DNA of 64,000 nt from Variovorax sp. J2L1-78. Its GTDB lineage: Bacteria > Pseudomonadota > Gammaproteobacteria > Burkholderiales > Burkholderiaceae_C. Below the pieces are notes generated by a model that saw nothing but the letters and a program-made list of their open reading frames with translations, had not been told where the DNA came from and made no database searches. Of the stretch, positions 25,110 to 33,568 are shown one piece after another. Both the position numbers and the translations under genes were made by a program. Positions within the stretch are counted from its first letter, which is position 1; each line of letters begins with the position of its first letter. The stretch spans positions 1 through 64,000 of the forward strand of contig NZ_JASZYB010000004.1 of assembly GCF_030317205.1 (NCBI RefSeq), written 5' to 3'.

Positions 25110-25259
25110 ATGAAGAGCCTGTGGTTCGCCCTGCTCTTCCTGGCCGGCGGTTTCTCGCACGAGGTCCGCAACCCGGTCGGCTGCGAATGCATCGGCACCG
25201 CTACGCGCGGGCTTCGACCGCCGACGAAAAGACGTAGCCCTCGCTGCGAACCGTCTTGA
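25110..25259 (+). CDS. Possible tiny membrane peptide, uncertain
   Basis: An ATG two bases after the thioredoxin-like gene opens a 49-residue frame: a hydrophobic leader (MKSLWFALLFLAGGFSHEVR) and a basic Cys-containing tail that reads antisense to the end of the response regulator. It could be a real short coupled peptide or the remnant of a gene truncated by rearrangement. No homology recognised. Confidence 0.25.
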   Translation: MKSLWFALLFLAGGFSHEVRNPVGCECIGTATRGLRPPTKRRSPRCEPS

Positions 25260-25944
25260 TGTAACGCGGCTCGCGCGCGTCGTCGCGCAGCCGCTGGCGC
25301 AGCCGGCTGACCAGGAGGTCGATGGAACGCTCGAACAGCTCGGCGTCACGGCCCTGCGTCATGCTCAGCAATTGGTCGCGGCTGAGCACCCGCTGCGGAT
25401 GGTCGAGGAACACGCGCAGCAACCGGTATTCGGCGCCGCTGAGCGCGACCATCGTGCCGCTGGCGTCGATCAGGTGGCGGGCGATGGTGTCGACCTGCCA
25501 GTCGCCGAAGGCCAGCGTCGACGCGTCTTCGGCCGCGACGTGCATGTTGGGCGGCAGCATGCGGGTGCGGCGCAGCACCGCGCGGATGCGCGCCAGCAGC
25601 TCGCGCGCGGCAAAGGGCTTGGCCAGGTAATCGTCGGCGCCCATCTCGAGGCCGAGGATGCGGTCGGCCTCTTCGCTGCGCGCGGTGAGCATGAGGATTG
25701 GCGTGGCCTTGTACTTGCCCGCGCGCAGGTCGCGGCACAGCGTGAGCCCGTCTTCGCCCGGCAGCATCAGGTCGAGGATGATCAGGTCGAAGGGGCCCGA
25801 ACTCTCCAGCGCAGCCCGCATGTGGCGGCCGGTGGGCACGCCGGTCACCCGCAGGCCGTTCTTCACCAAGTAGGTGCTGAGCAGTTCGCGGATCTCGCGG
25901 TCGTCGTCGACGATGAGCACATGGTCGGAGCTTCGGGCGGTCAT
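25201..25944 (-). CDS. OmpR-family response regulator
   Basis: 247 residues. Receiver domain (1-120) with acidic pocket IVDDDREIREL, phospho-acceptor Asp58 in LIILDLMLPGEDG and Lys in YLAKPFAARELLARI. C-terminal winged-helix DNA-binding domain (about 135-240) with GAEYRLLRVFLDHPQRVLSR and DLLVSRLRQRL. The ATG at 25944 is preferred to an upstream in-frame start at 25998. It is the last gene of a minus-strand group (hydrolase, ohr, regulator) and is probably the partner of the histidine kinase at 27746 on the other side of the shared promoter region. Confidence 0.94.
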   Translation of the reverse strand: MTARSSDHVLIVDDDREIRELLSTYLVKNGLRVTGVPTGRHMRAALESSGPFDLIILDLMLPGEDGLTLCRDLRAGKYKATPILMLTARSEEADRILGLEMGADDYLAKPFAARELLARIRAVLRRTRMLPPNMHVAAEDASTLAFGDWQVDTIARHLIDASGTMVALSGAEYRLLRVFLDHPQRVLSRDQLLSMTQGRDAELFERSIDLLVSRLRQRLRDDAREPRYIKTVRSEGYVFSSAVEARA

Positions 25945-26016
25945 GGCGTGGAGTCGTGCGTGGGCGGCATGGCAGCCGGAATGTAGCCCGGCCGCCATGC
26001 GCGTGGGAAGCGCCGG

Positions 26017-26442
26017 TCAGGCGACGGCGAACTCGACCTCGATGTTGCCGCGGGTCGCGTTCGAGTACGGGCAGGTCTGGTGCGCGCCTTCGACCAGCTG
26101 CCACTTCTGCGCATCGCTCAGCCCGGGCAGCGTGACGCTGAGCTTCACGGCCAGCGCGTAGGCGGCGTCGCCCGCGGTCTTGCCCAGCGAGACCTCGGCA
26201 TCGACCGCCACGCCGTCGGGCACCCGGATGCCGAGCCGGCCGCCGGCCAGCTGGATGGCGCCCATGAAGCAGGCCGAATAGCCGACGCCGAACAATTGCT
26301 CGGGGTTGGTGCCGGGCTTGCCCGAGCCGGGCGGGCTGAGCTGCACGTCGAGTGCGCCGTCGCTGGATCTGCCGGCGCCGGCGCGGCCACCGGTGGTATG
26401 GGTGTGGGCGGTGTAGAGCCGGTTCTCGATCTTCAAGGTCAT
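26017..26442 (-). CDS. ohr: Organic hydroperoxide resistance protein Ohr
   Basis: Thiol peroxidase of the OsmC/Ohr family that reduces organic hydroperoxides. 141 residues, standard. The two redox Cys are present: SACFMGA around residue 58 and TCPYSNATRGN near 124. The N-terminus TAHTHTTGGRAGAGRSSDG matches Ohr rather than OsmC. The ATG at 26442 is the only reasonable start. It lies 53 bases after the hydrolase and 72 bases before the response regulator, suggesting a stress operon. No MarR-type OhrR regulator is adjacent, which is unusual. Confidence 0.95.
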   Translation of the reverse strand: MTLKIENRLYTAHTHTTGGRAGAGRSSDGALDVQLSPPGSGKPGTNPEQLFGVGYSACFMGAIQLAGGRLGIRVPDGVAVDAEVSLGKTAGDAAYALAVKLSVTLPGLSDAQKWQLVEGAHQTCPYSNATRGNIEVEFAVA

Positions 26443-26495
26443 GGTGACTTCCTTCGTTGGTTGCGGACTGGGAAAGGGAATGGAATCAGGGCGCG

Positions 26496-27515
26496 TCAGG
26501 CGCGGGTGCGCACCAGCGTCATCACCGCGTCGGCGAAGACCTGGGGGGCTTCCTGCGGCACGTTGTGGCCGGCCTTCACCACGCGGTGGGTGCGCGGGCC
26601 GGTGAACTTCGCGGCATAGGCGCTGCCGTCGGTGGCGGGCACCACGCCGTCGGAGTCGCCGTCCATCGTGAGGGTCGGCACGCCGATGGTCGGGAAGGCG
26701 GCCAGCTTCTTCTCCAAGGCCTCGTAGGCCGGGAAGCCGTCCGCCAGGCCAAGGCGCCACCGGTAGTTGTGGATGACGATCGCGACGTAGTCCGGGTTGT
26801 CGAAGGACGCTGCGGTGCGCGCGAAGGTCGCGTCGTCGAAGGCCCACTTCGGCGAGTTCGTGGTCCACAGGATGCGCGCGATGTCGCGCCGGTTCGCCTC
26901 CAGGCCAAGCCGGCCGCGCTCCAGCGCGAAGTAGTACTGGTACCACCAGCCATGCTCCGCCTTGGCCGGCAGCGGCAACTGGTTGCCCGGCCGGTTGGTC
27001 ATGATGTAGCCGTTGACCGACAGCAGGCCGAGGCAGCGTTCCGGCCACAGCGCGGCGAGGATGCAGGCGGTGCGCGCGCCCCAGTCGTAGCCGACCATCA
27101 CCGCCCGGTCGATCTTCAGCGCGTCGAGCAATGCAATCTGGTCGAGCGCCACCGCGGCCTGCTGCGCCGAGCGTGGGTTGGCGCCGTCGAGGAAGCGGGT
27201 GCTGCCGTGGCCGCGCAGGTGCGGCACGATGACGCGGCAGCCCTGGGCCGCGAGCAGCGGTGCCACTTCGGCATAGCTGTGGATGTCGTACGGAAAGCCG
27301 TGCATCAGCAGCACCGGCACGCCGTCGGCCGGCCCCATCTCGACATAGCCGACGTCGAGTTCGCCCGCGCGGATCTGCCGCAAGGGGCCGAACGGCGGCA
27401 GCGCCGGGGGCGCGGCATTCGCCACGCCCATGAGCCCGAGCTCTGCAGCGGCGAGGCCGACGACGGCACCGCCCAGCAGCAGGCGTCGTTGAAGGTCGAT
27501 GGAAGGGTGGGACAT
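26496..27515 (-). CDS. Exported alpha/beta hydrolase (epoxide hydrolase / dehalogenase-like)
   Basis: 339 residues from the ATG at 27515. The N-terminus carries a Tat-type signal (LQRRLLLGGAVVGLAAAELG). The alpha/beta-hydrolase body shows the oxyanion motif HGFPYDIHSY, the nucleophile elbow GYDWGA with Asp instead of Ser, as in epoxide hydrolases and haloalkane dehalogenases, a late acid near TMDGDSDGVV, and catalytic His in VKAGHNVPQEAP. The substrate is unknown. It is the first gene of the minus-strand group with ohr and the response regulator. Confidence 0.88.
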   Translation of the reverse strand: MSHPSIDLQRRLLLGGAVVGLAAAELGLMGVANAAPPALPPFGPLRQIRAGELDVGYVEMGPADGVPVLLMHGFPYDIHSYAEVAPLLAAQGCRVIVPHLRGHGSTRFLDGANPRSAQQAAVALDQIALLDALKIDRAVMVGYDWGARTACILAALWPERCLGLLSVNGYIMTNRPGNQLPLPAKAEHGWWYQYYFALERGRLGLEANRRDIARILWTTNSPKWAFDDATFARTAASFDNPDYVAIVIHNYRWRLGLADGFPAYEALEKKLAAFPTIGVPTLTMDGDSDGVVPATDGSAYAAKFTGPRTHRVVKAGHNVPQEAPQVFADAVMTLVRTRA

Positions 27516-27600
27516 GCGTGCTCCTGTCTTTCTGGCGGTTGGTTGGAGCCGCCATTGGATGCACCGCATGTGTTCGCGATGTGTTCGGAAACCGGCTTCT

Positions 27601-27644
27601 TGTATGCCCGTGTATGTCGAACGCGCCAGATACACAGGCATACA
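27601..27644. promoter_or_regulatory. Large inverted repeat in the hydrolase / histidine-kinase promoter region
   Basis: TGTATGCCCGTGTAT (27601-27615) and ATACACAGGCATACA (27630-27644) form a 15-base inverted repeat with one mismatch and a 14-base spacer. The right-arm core ATACACAGGC recurs at 27699-27708. The repeat lies midway in the 230-base divergent region. It looks like an operator, perhaps for the response regulator encoded at 25201-25944. Confidence 0.65.
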
Positions 27645-27745
27645 AAGAGAAGCCGGCAGGTAATGTTCCGTGTCGGGGCGGTCGCCGGACACACTGCCAT
27701 ACACAGGCGCGGCGGCCACGCGATGCGGGGTCTATAAACGGCGCC

Positions 27746-29098
27746 ATGCCCGATCCCGCCCTCGCCTCTTCGCCCCTGCCCACCGCCTCATGGCAACGGC
27801 TGCTGCCGCGCTCGCTGTTCGCGCGGGTCACGCTGATCATCGTGGTGGGCTTGGCCATCGCGCAGTTGCTGACCTTCGCGGCCGTGCGCTACGAACGCGG
27901 CATGGCCATGCGCGAGCTGATGATGATCGGCATCGAGCGCGACATCGCCAGCTCCATCGCCATCCTCGACCGCCTGCCGGCCGCGGAACGCGAAGGCTGG
28001 CTGGCGAGGCTGGAGCGGCGCAACTACCGCTTCGTGCTCAACGGCCAGGCCGTCGGCACGGCGCCCGACAGCGCCGCCTCGCAGGCGTTCGCGAAGGCGA
28101 TCGTCGACGCGCTGCGGCCCTTCGAGACCGTCAAGGTCGGCCAGGTCGCGCAACCGCCCGAGGGCCTGCAGATCGAGGTGCGGCTTGGCGACGGCTCGAC
28201 CGTGGTCGTGCTGGCCCGGCGTGCCGACATGCCGCTGTCGCCGTGGGTGCTGTGGCTGCTCGCGCTGCAGCTGCTGGTGCTGGCGCTGTGCGTCTGGCAG
28301 GCCGTGCGGCTGGTCACGCGGCCGCTCGCGCAGCTGGCGTCGGCCGCCGACGACCTGGGCCCCGACCTGAAGGCCCGCCACCTCGACGAACAGGGGCCGA
28401 CCGAAGTCGCCCATGCGGCGCGCGCCTTCAACGCGATGCAGCAGCGCATCGCCGGCTACATGGCCGAGCGGGTCGAGATCCTCGCGGCGATTTCGCACGA
28501 CCTGCAGACCCCCCTCACCCGGATGCGGCTGCGCACCGACCTGATGGACGAGGGGCCGGAGCAGCGCAAGTTCCGCCACGACCTGGATGCGATGAGCGTG
28601 CTGGTGAAAGAGGGCGTGACCTATGCGCGCACGCTGCACGGCACCACCGAGCCGGCGTCGCGCATCGATGCCGATGCGCTGCTCGGCAGCCTGGTCGCCG
28701 ACTATGCGGACACCGGGCAGCCGGTGCGGCTCGAAGGCCAGCTCGGCGCACCCGTGGTGAGCCGGCCGAACGCGCTGCGGCGCATCGTGGCGAACCTGGT
28801 CGACAACGCGCTGAGTTTCGGCAGCCAGGTGCAGGTGCAGCTGCGCGCCGATGCGGCCGAGCGCTTCGTCGTCGCGGTGATCGACGACGGACCGGGCATC
28901 CCGCCCGATGAACTGGAGGCGGTGCTCAAGCCCTTCTACCGGGTCGAGGGCTCGCGCAACCGCAGCACCGGCGGCACCGGGCTGGGCCTGGCCATCGCGC
29001 ATCAGCTCGCGGTCGCGATGGGCGGCCAGCTCGTGCTCCTGAACCGCGCGGAAGGCGGGCTCGAAGCCCGGCTCACGCTGCCCCGCCAATCCGCCTGA
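27746..29098 (+). CDS. Sensor histidine kinase
   Basis: 450 residues from the ATG at 27746. Membrane segment (about 24-45), periplasmic domain (46-160), second membrane segment (about 162-184), HAMP (about 185-240), dimerisation box with phospho-acceptor His251 (ISHDLQTPLTRMRLR), and the ATP-binding part with N box (LVDNALSFG), G1 (DDGPGIPP), F box (KPFYRVEGSRN) and G2 (GTGLGLAIAHQ). A complete class I kinase of the EnvZ/RstB type. Its likely partner is the regulator at 25201-25944. It is followed by dipZ 36 bases downstream. Confidence 0.93.
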   Translation: MPDPALASSPLPTASWQRLLPRSLFARVTLIIVVGLAIAQLLTFAAVRYERGMAMRELMMIGIERDIASSIAILDRLPAAEREGWLARLERRNYRFVLNGQAVGTAPDSAASQAFAKAIVDALRPFETVKVGQVAQPPEGLQIEVRLGDGSTVVVLARRADMPLSPWVLWLLALQLLVLALCVWQAVRLVTRPLAQLASAADDLGPDLKARHLDEQGPTEVAHAARAFNAMQQRIAGYMAERVEILAAISHDLQTPLTRMRLRTDLMDEGPEQRKFRHDLDAMSVLVKEGVTYARTLHGTTEPASRIDADALLGSLVADYADTGQPVRLEGQLGAPVVSRPNALRRIVANLVDNALSFGSQVQVQLRADAAERFVVAVIDDGPGIPPDELEAVLKPFYRVEGSRNRSTGGTGLGLAIAHQLAVAMGGQLVLLNRAEGGLEARLTLPRQSA

Positions 29099-29134
29099 AA
29101 CCCACCCCAGAGACCAGCGCCGGAGACTCCGACC

Positions 29135-30916
29135 ATGCTCATCCTCGCCCTCGCCTACCTCGGTGGCGTGCTCACCATCCTGAGCCCGTGCATCCTGCCG
29201 GTGCTGCCCTTCGTCTTCGCACGGGCCGACCGCCCCTTCCGCGCGCATGGCCTGCCGATGCTGGCGGGCATGGCGTTGTCCTTCGCGGCCATCGCCACAC
29301 TGGCGGCGGTCGGGGGCGGCTGGGTCGTCACGTTCAACGAGTACGGACGCACCGCCGCCATCGCCCTGCTCGCGCTGTTCGGGCTCACGCTGCTGTTCCC
29401 GGCGCTGGCCGACCGGCTGAGCCGGCCGCTGGTGGCCTGGGGCGAGCGCCTGGCGGCATCGCCATCGAACCCATCCGGCGCCTCGGCCTCCTGGCTGTCG
29501 CCGCTGCTGCTGGGCGTGGGCACCGGGCTGCTGTGGGCGCCCTGCGCCGGGCCGATCCTCGGGCTGATCCTGACCGGCGCCGCGCTGAACGGCGCGAGCG
29601 TCGGCACCTCGCTGCTGCTGCTCGCCTATACCGCCGGCGCCTGCACCTCGCTGGCCGCCGCCCTGCTGCTGGGCCGGCGCGTGTTCGAGCGCATGAAGGG
29701 CTCGCTGCGCACCGGCGAGCGGGTGCGGCAGGTCGCCGGGGCGGCCGTGCTGCTGGGTGTGGGCGCGATCGCGCTGGGACTGGACACGGGATGGTTGTCG
29801 CGTCTGTCGATCGGCACCACCGGCACGCTCGAACAGGCACTGGTCGACCGGCTCGCGCCGTCCCCGGCGCAGCCGACAAGCGCGGCGATCGAGCCCGACA
29901 GCCCGATGCAGAAGGTCGCGGCGCAGGTGCCCTCGCCCGCGCGCAGCCCGCGCGCCGACGGCCCGTTGTCGGCGCTGGCCGGCGCGACCGGCTGGATCAA
30001 CTCGCCACCCCTCGGCGCCGACGCGTTGCGCGGCAAGGTGGTGCTGATCGACTTCTGGACCTACTCCTGCATCAACTGCCTGCGCACGCTGCCCTACCTG
30101 CGCGCCTGGGCCGAGAAGTACAAGGACGCCGGCCTCGTGGTGGTGGGCGTGCATTCGCCGGAGTTCGCCTTCGAGAAGCGCAGGACCAATGTCGAAAAGG
30201 CCGTCGGCGACCTGCACATCGGCTTCCCGGTGGCGCTCGACAGCGACTTCGCCGTCTGGCGCGCCTTCGGCAACCAGTCGTGGCCAGCGTTCTACTTCAT
30301 CGATGCACAGGGGCGCGTCCGCCATCGGACGGCGGGGGAAGGCGACTACGACCAGATGGAGCGCGTGATCCAGCGCCTGCTGGCCGAGGCGGGACAGACC
30401 GCCGTGCCGTCCACACTCGCCGCGCCCGAGGGCGAAGGCACGCAGGCGGCACCGGGCGCGACACCGCCCCGCTCGGGCGAGACCTACCTCGGCTACGAAC
30501 GCGCCAGCGGCTTTGCCGCGCCGGGCGGTATCGTGCCCGACCGCGTGACCTCCTATGCGCCCGCATCGCCGCTGCGCACGAACGAATGGGCCCTCGGTGG
30601 CGACTGGAAGGTGCAGAAGGAAGCGGCGGTGCTCGCCCGCCCGCTGGGGCGCATCGCCTACCGCTTCCAGGCACGCGACCTGCACCTGGTGCTGGGCCCG
30701 GCGGACGACGGCCAGCCCGTGCGCTTTCGCGTGCGGATCGATGGCCAGCCACCGGGCACCGACCACGGCGCCGACACCGACGCCCAGGGCAATGGCACCA
30801 TCGATGCGCAGAAGCTCTACCAGCTGGTGCGCCAGCGCGAGAACGGCAAGCCGCGCCTGTTCGAGATCGAGTTCCTCGACGCCGGCGCGCAGGCCTACGC
30901 CTTCACCTTCGGCTGA
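29135..30916 (+). CDS. DipZ-type protein: CcdA membrane domain fused to thioredoxin domain
   Basis: 593 residues in one chain. N-terminal CcdA/DsbD-beta membrane domain (about 1-235) with two conserved Cys motifs, SPCILPVLPF and WAPCAGPILG; a linker; a thioredoxin-like domain (about 285-430) with active site CINC in FWTYSCINCLRTLP; and a C-terminal beta-sandwich (about 445-593) as in DipZ proteins. It should carry reducing power from the cytoplasm to exported thiols. It lies 36 bases after the histidine kinase and is probably cotranscribed. Its last 22 bases overlap the end of the convergent GlxA-type regulator. Confidence 0.93.
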   Translation: MLILALAYLGGVLTILSPCILPVLPFVFARADRPFRAHGLPMLAGMALSFAAIATLAAVGGGWVVTFNEYGRTAAIALLALFGLTLLFPALADRLSRPLVAWGERLAASPSNPSGASASWLSPLLLGVGTGLLWAPCAGPILGLILTGAALNGASVGTSLLLLAYTAGACTSLAAALLLGRRVFERMKGSLRTGERVRQVAGAAVLLGVGAIALGLDTGWLSRLSIGTTGTLEQALVDRLAPSPAQPTSAAIEPDSPMQKVAAQVPSPARSPRADGPLSALAGATGWINSPPLGADALRGKVVLIDFWTYSCINCLRTLPYLRAWAEKYKDAGLVVVGVHSPEFAFEKRRTNVEKAVGDLHIGFPVALDSDFAVWRAFGNQSWPAFYFIDAQGRVRHRTAGEGDYDQMERVIQRLLAEAGQTAVPSTLAAPEGEGTQAAPGATPPRSGETYLGYERASGFAAPGGIVPDRVTSYAPASPLRTNEWALGGDWKVQKEAAVLARPLGRIAYRFQARDLHLVLGPADDGQPVRFRVRIDGQPPGTDHGADTDAQGNGTIDAQKLYQLVRQRENGKPRLFEIEFLDAGAQAYAFTFG

Positions 30917-31932
30917 CCGCGCGCGGCGGTGGAAAAGCGCTTGCGGTAGTCGCGCGGCGCCACCCCGAGGTGGCGCTGGAAGGTCACGCGCATGCGCTCC
31001 TCGTCGCCGAAGCCACACAGCCCGGCGATCTGGTCCACGTTGCGCGCGGAGTCTTCCAGCAGGCGGCGCGCCGCCTCGAGCCGGAACACCTCCACCGCCT
31101 TGGCGGGCGTGCGGCCGGTCTTCTCCTTGTAGACCCGGGCGAAGTTGCGCGGGCTCATGCGCGCCTTCTCGGCGAGGAACTCGACCGTGAGGTTCGGGCG
31201 CTCGAGGTTGCCCGCGATCCACAGGTTGAGTTCGTCGAAGGTGTCGGCATCGTCGGCCTGCGCCTGCAGCAGTTCGCTGAACTGCGACTGTCCGCCCGGC
31301 CGCTTGAGGAAGACGACGAGTTCGCGCGCGACCTCCATCGCGATGTCGTGCCCGCAGTCGGCCTCCACCAGCGCCAGCGCGAGATCGATGCCCGCGGTGA
31401 CGCCGGCCGAGGTCCACACCGCGCCCTGCTGCACGAAGATGGCGTCGCGGTCGATCTGCACCGCGGGGAAGCGCTGGCCCATCATGTCGAACATGAGCCA
31501 GTGCGTGGTGGCGCGCTTGTGGTCGAGCAGGCCGGCCGCCGCCAGCAGGAAGGCGCCGCTGCACACCGACGCCGTGCGGCGGGTGCGGCCCGAGGCGCGC
31601 CGCAGCCAGGCCACCAGCGACGCGGAACGATCGAGCACCGCGTCCATCTGCGGCGAGCCCGGCACGATGAGCGTGTCGACCGACGACGGACGGAAGTCGC
31701 GCAACGGCGCCGTCATCAACTCGAGCCCTTCGGCGCTGCGCATCAGGCCGCCTTCCAGGCTGGCGGTGATGCGCTCGTAGCCCGGCAGGCCGCGCGCCTC
31801 CATCGCCTTGGTGGCGGCCCAGAACACGGTCTGCGCGCCGGTGAGGTCGAGCAGACCCACGTCGGGAAAGGCGACGAAGAGAACGCGTCGGGCGCCTCGG
31901 CGCCTTGGCAGTAATTCAGGGGTATCAGTCAT
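30895..31932 (-). CDS. GlxA-family AraC-type regulator
   Basis: 345 residues. N-terminal DJ-1/PfpI amidotransferase-like domain (about 17-190) with the nucleophile-elbow sequence ASVCSGAFLLAAAGLL, and a C-terminal AraC DNA-binding domain (about 225-335) with the two helix-turn-helix units MSPRNFARVYKEKTGRTPAK and VDQIAGLCGFGDEERMRVTF. The amidase-like domain usually senses a small molecule rather than catalysing. It is divergent from the NmrA-like gene at 31997 (64-base gap), a likely target. Confidence 0.93.
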   Translation of the reverse strand: MTDTPELLPRRRGARRVLFVAFPDVGLLDLTGAQTVFWAATKAMEARGLPGYERITASLEGGLMRSAEGLELMTAPLRDFRPSSVDTLIVPGSPQMDAVLDRSASLVAWLRRASGRTRRTASVCSGAFLLAAAGLLDHKRATTHWLMFDMMGQRFPAVQIDRDAIFVQQGAVWTSAGVTAGIDLALALVEADCGHDIAMEVARELVVFLKRPGGQSQFSELLQAQADDADTFDELNLWIAGNLERPNLTVEFLAEKARMSPRNFARVYKEKTGRTPAKAVEVFRLEAARRLLEDSARNVDQIAGLCGFGDEERMRVTFQRHLGVAPRDYRKRFSTAARGQPKVKA

Positions 31933-31996
31933 TTCAGCCTTTGCCTTCCGATCCTACGATGGACGCATCCAACCCGCAAACATCGAAAGGCACACC

Positions 31997-32740
31997 ATGA
32001 AGATCGTCGTCATCGGAGGCACCGGCCTCATCGGCAGCAAGCTGGTCAAGCAGCTGATCGCGCGCGGCCACGAGGCCGTCGCCGCGTCGCCCAACACGGG
32101 TGTCAACACCCTCACCGGCGAAGGCCTGGCCGATGCGCTCCAGGGCGCAGAGGTGGTGGTCGACGTCGCCAACTCGCCCTCCTTCGAGGACAAGGCGGTG
32201 ATGGACTTCTTCGAGACCTCGGGCCGCAACCTGCTCGCCGCCGAGGCCGCGGCCGGCGTGCGGCACCACGTGGCGCTGTCGGTGGTCGGCACCGAGCGGC
32301 TGCAGGGCAGCGGCTACTTCCGCGCCAAGCTGGCCCAGGAAAAGCTCATCCAGGCGGCGCGCGTGCCGTACACCATCGTCCATGCCACGCAGTTCCTCGA
32401 ATTCCTCGGCGGCATCGCGCAGTCGGGCACCGAAGGCCAGACGGTGCGCCTGTCGCCCGCGCTGGTGCAGCCCATCGCCTCGGACGACGTGGCCGCCGCC
32501 ATGGCCGACGTCGCGCTCGGCGCGCCGGTCAACGGCACGGTCGAGATCGCCGGGCCCGAACGTGTCGGCCTGGCCGCGCTGGTCGCGCGCTACCTGAAGG
32601 CCACGGGCGACCCGCGCACCGTCGTCGCCGATGCGAAGGCGCCCTACTTCGGCGTGGAACTCGACGACCGCTCGCTCACGCCGGGCGACCACCCGCGCCT
32701 GGGCACCATCGGCTTCGACGCCTGGCTGGCCGCACGATAG
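31997..32740 (+). CDS. NmrA-like NAD(P)-binding protein (atypical SDR)
   Basis: 247 residues, Rossmann fold with the glycine motif VVIGGTGLIGSKLVKQL at the N-terminus and the downstream segments HHVALSVVGTERLQGSGYFR and YTIVHATQFLEFL. No canonical Tyr-x3-Lys dehydrogenase pair in the usual place, so it belongs to the atypical SDR group (NmrA/SDR_a5), which often act as redox sensors or quinone/NADPH oxidoreductases. Divergent from the GlxA-type regulator, which probably controls it. Confidence 0.88.
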   Translation: MKIVVIGGTGLIGSKLVKQLIARGHEAVAASPNTGVNTLTGEGLADALQGAEVVVDVANSPSFEDKAVMDFFETSGRNLLAAEAAAGVRHHVALSVVGTERLQGSGYFRAKLAQEKLIQAARVPYTIVHATQFLEFLGGIAQSGTEGQTVRLSPALVQPIASDDVAAAMADVALGAPVNGTVEIAGPERVGLAALVARYLKATGDPRTVVADAKAPYFGVELDDRSLTPGDHPRLGTIGFDAWLAAR

Positions 32741-32773
32741 GGTCGCCGACGCGACGGCCGCTCGACGCGGTGG

Positions 32774-33475
32774 TCAGTACAGGTCGTGGCGAACAGCGTG
32801 GGCGTAGTGCGCATCGATCTGCGCGATGCTCGCGTCGTCGGCCTCGGCCTCGGCGTTCTCGAGCTTGGCGAACGCGGCCAGCATCTGACCGACGGTCGGC
32901 AGCGTGCCGCGTTCGATGCGCGAACTGTCGTCCCACAGCTTGGCGCGGTTGATGGCCTTGCCGCAGTGGAGCAGCACCTGATCGATCGCCACGACGGTCG
33001 CGGCCTTGGGGATGCGTTCCCCTTCGCTCAGCTGGGCCAGCAGTTCGGGCGCGGTGGAGATCCGGCCGCGACCGTTGATCCGCAGGAAGATCTCCTGCCC
33101 CGGGAACAGGAACACCATGCCGAGCCGCTCGTCGCGCACGAGGTTGCGTAGCGACTCGATGCGGTTGTTGCCCGGCCAGTCGGCGAAGGCGACGGTGTGT
33201 GCATCCAGCACATGGACGAAGCCCGGCGGGCCGCCGCGCGGCGAGGCGTCCAGCCCGTCCGTGCTGCCGGTCGCCAGACAGAAGAAGGTGGCGGCCTTCA
33301 GGTACGCCTCGTGGATGTCGATGAGGCGGTCGAGCACGGCCTTCTGGATGCGCTCGGCCGGGGGCGCGTAGAGCGCGTCCAGGTCCGGCGCGGCCTGCGG
33401 TGCCGAGCCCTGGGCGATGGCGCTGGATGGCGGGTTGCTGTCGATGTCGTCCGGGCGGACGTCCTGTGCGTGCAT
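32774..33475 (-). CDS. Pyridoxamine-phosphate-oxidase-fold FMN protein
   Basis: 233 residues from the ATG at 33475 (MHAQDVRPDD), supported by AAGGAG upstream. Split-barrel flavin-binding fold: TFFCLATGSTDGLDASPRGG, HTVAFADWPGNNRIESLRN and LGMVFLFPGQEIFLRINGRG. It resembles the PPOX subgroup typified by MSMEG_1061-like proteins of unknown substrate, not PdxH. It is divergent from an AraC-type regulator 93 bases away that may control it. Confidence 0.88.
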   Translation of the reverse strand: MHAQDVRPDDIDSNPPSSAIAQGSAPQAAPDLDALYAPPAERIQKAVLDRLIDIHEAYLKAATFFCLATGSTDGLDASPRGGPPGFVHVLDAHTVAFADWPGNNRIESLRNLVRDERLGMVFLFPGQEIFLRINGRGRISTAPELLAQLSEGERIPKAATVVAIDQVLLHCGKAINRAKLWDDSSRIERGTLPTVGQMLAAFAKLENAEAEADDASIAQIDAHYAHAVRHDLY

Positions 33476-33568
33476 GCGATGCGCTCCTTGGAGGGTTGCG
33501 GGGCAGGATAGAGGCGATCGTCGTGGCGGCTGTAGACTGGATCGGCCATCCGATAGCTCATCGCCGCC

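Noticed and set aside
27788..31564. A 1258-codon open frame on the minus strand across the kinase and dipZ genes
   Set aside because: Antisense shadow of two well-supported plus-strand genes in high-GC DNA. It has Arg/Gly/Gln-rich low-complexity translation and no domain; only its last part coincides with another frame of the GlxA-type gene.
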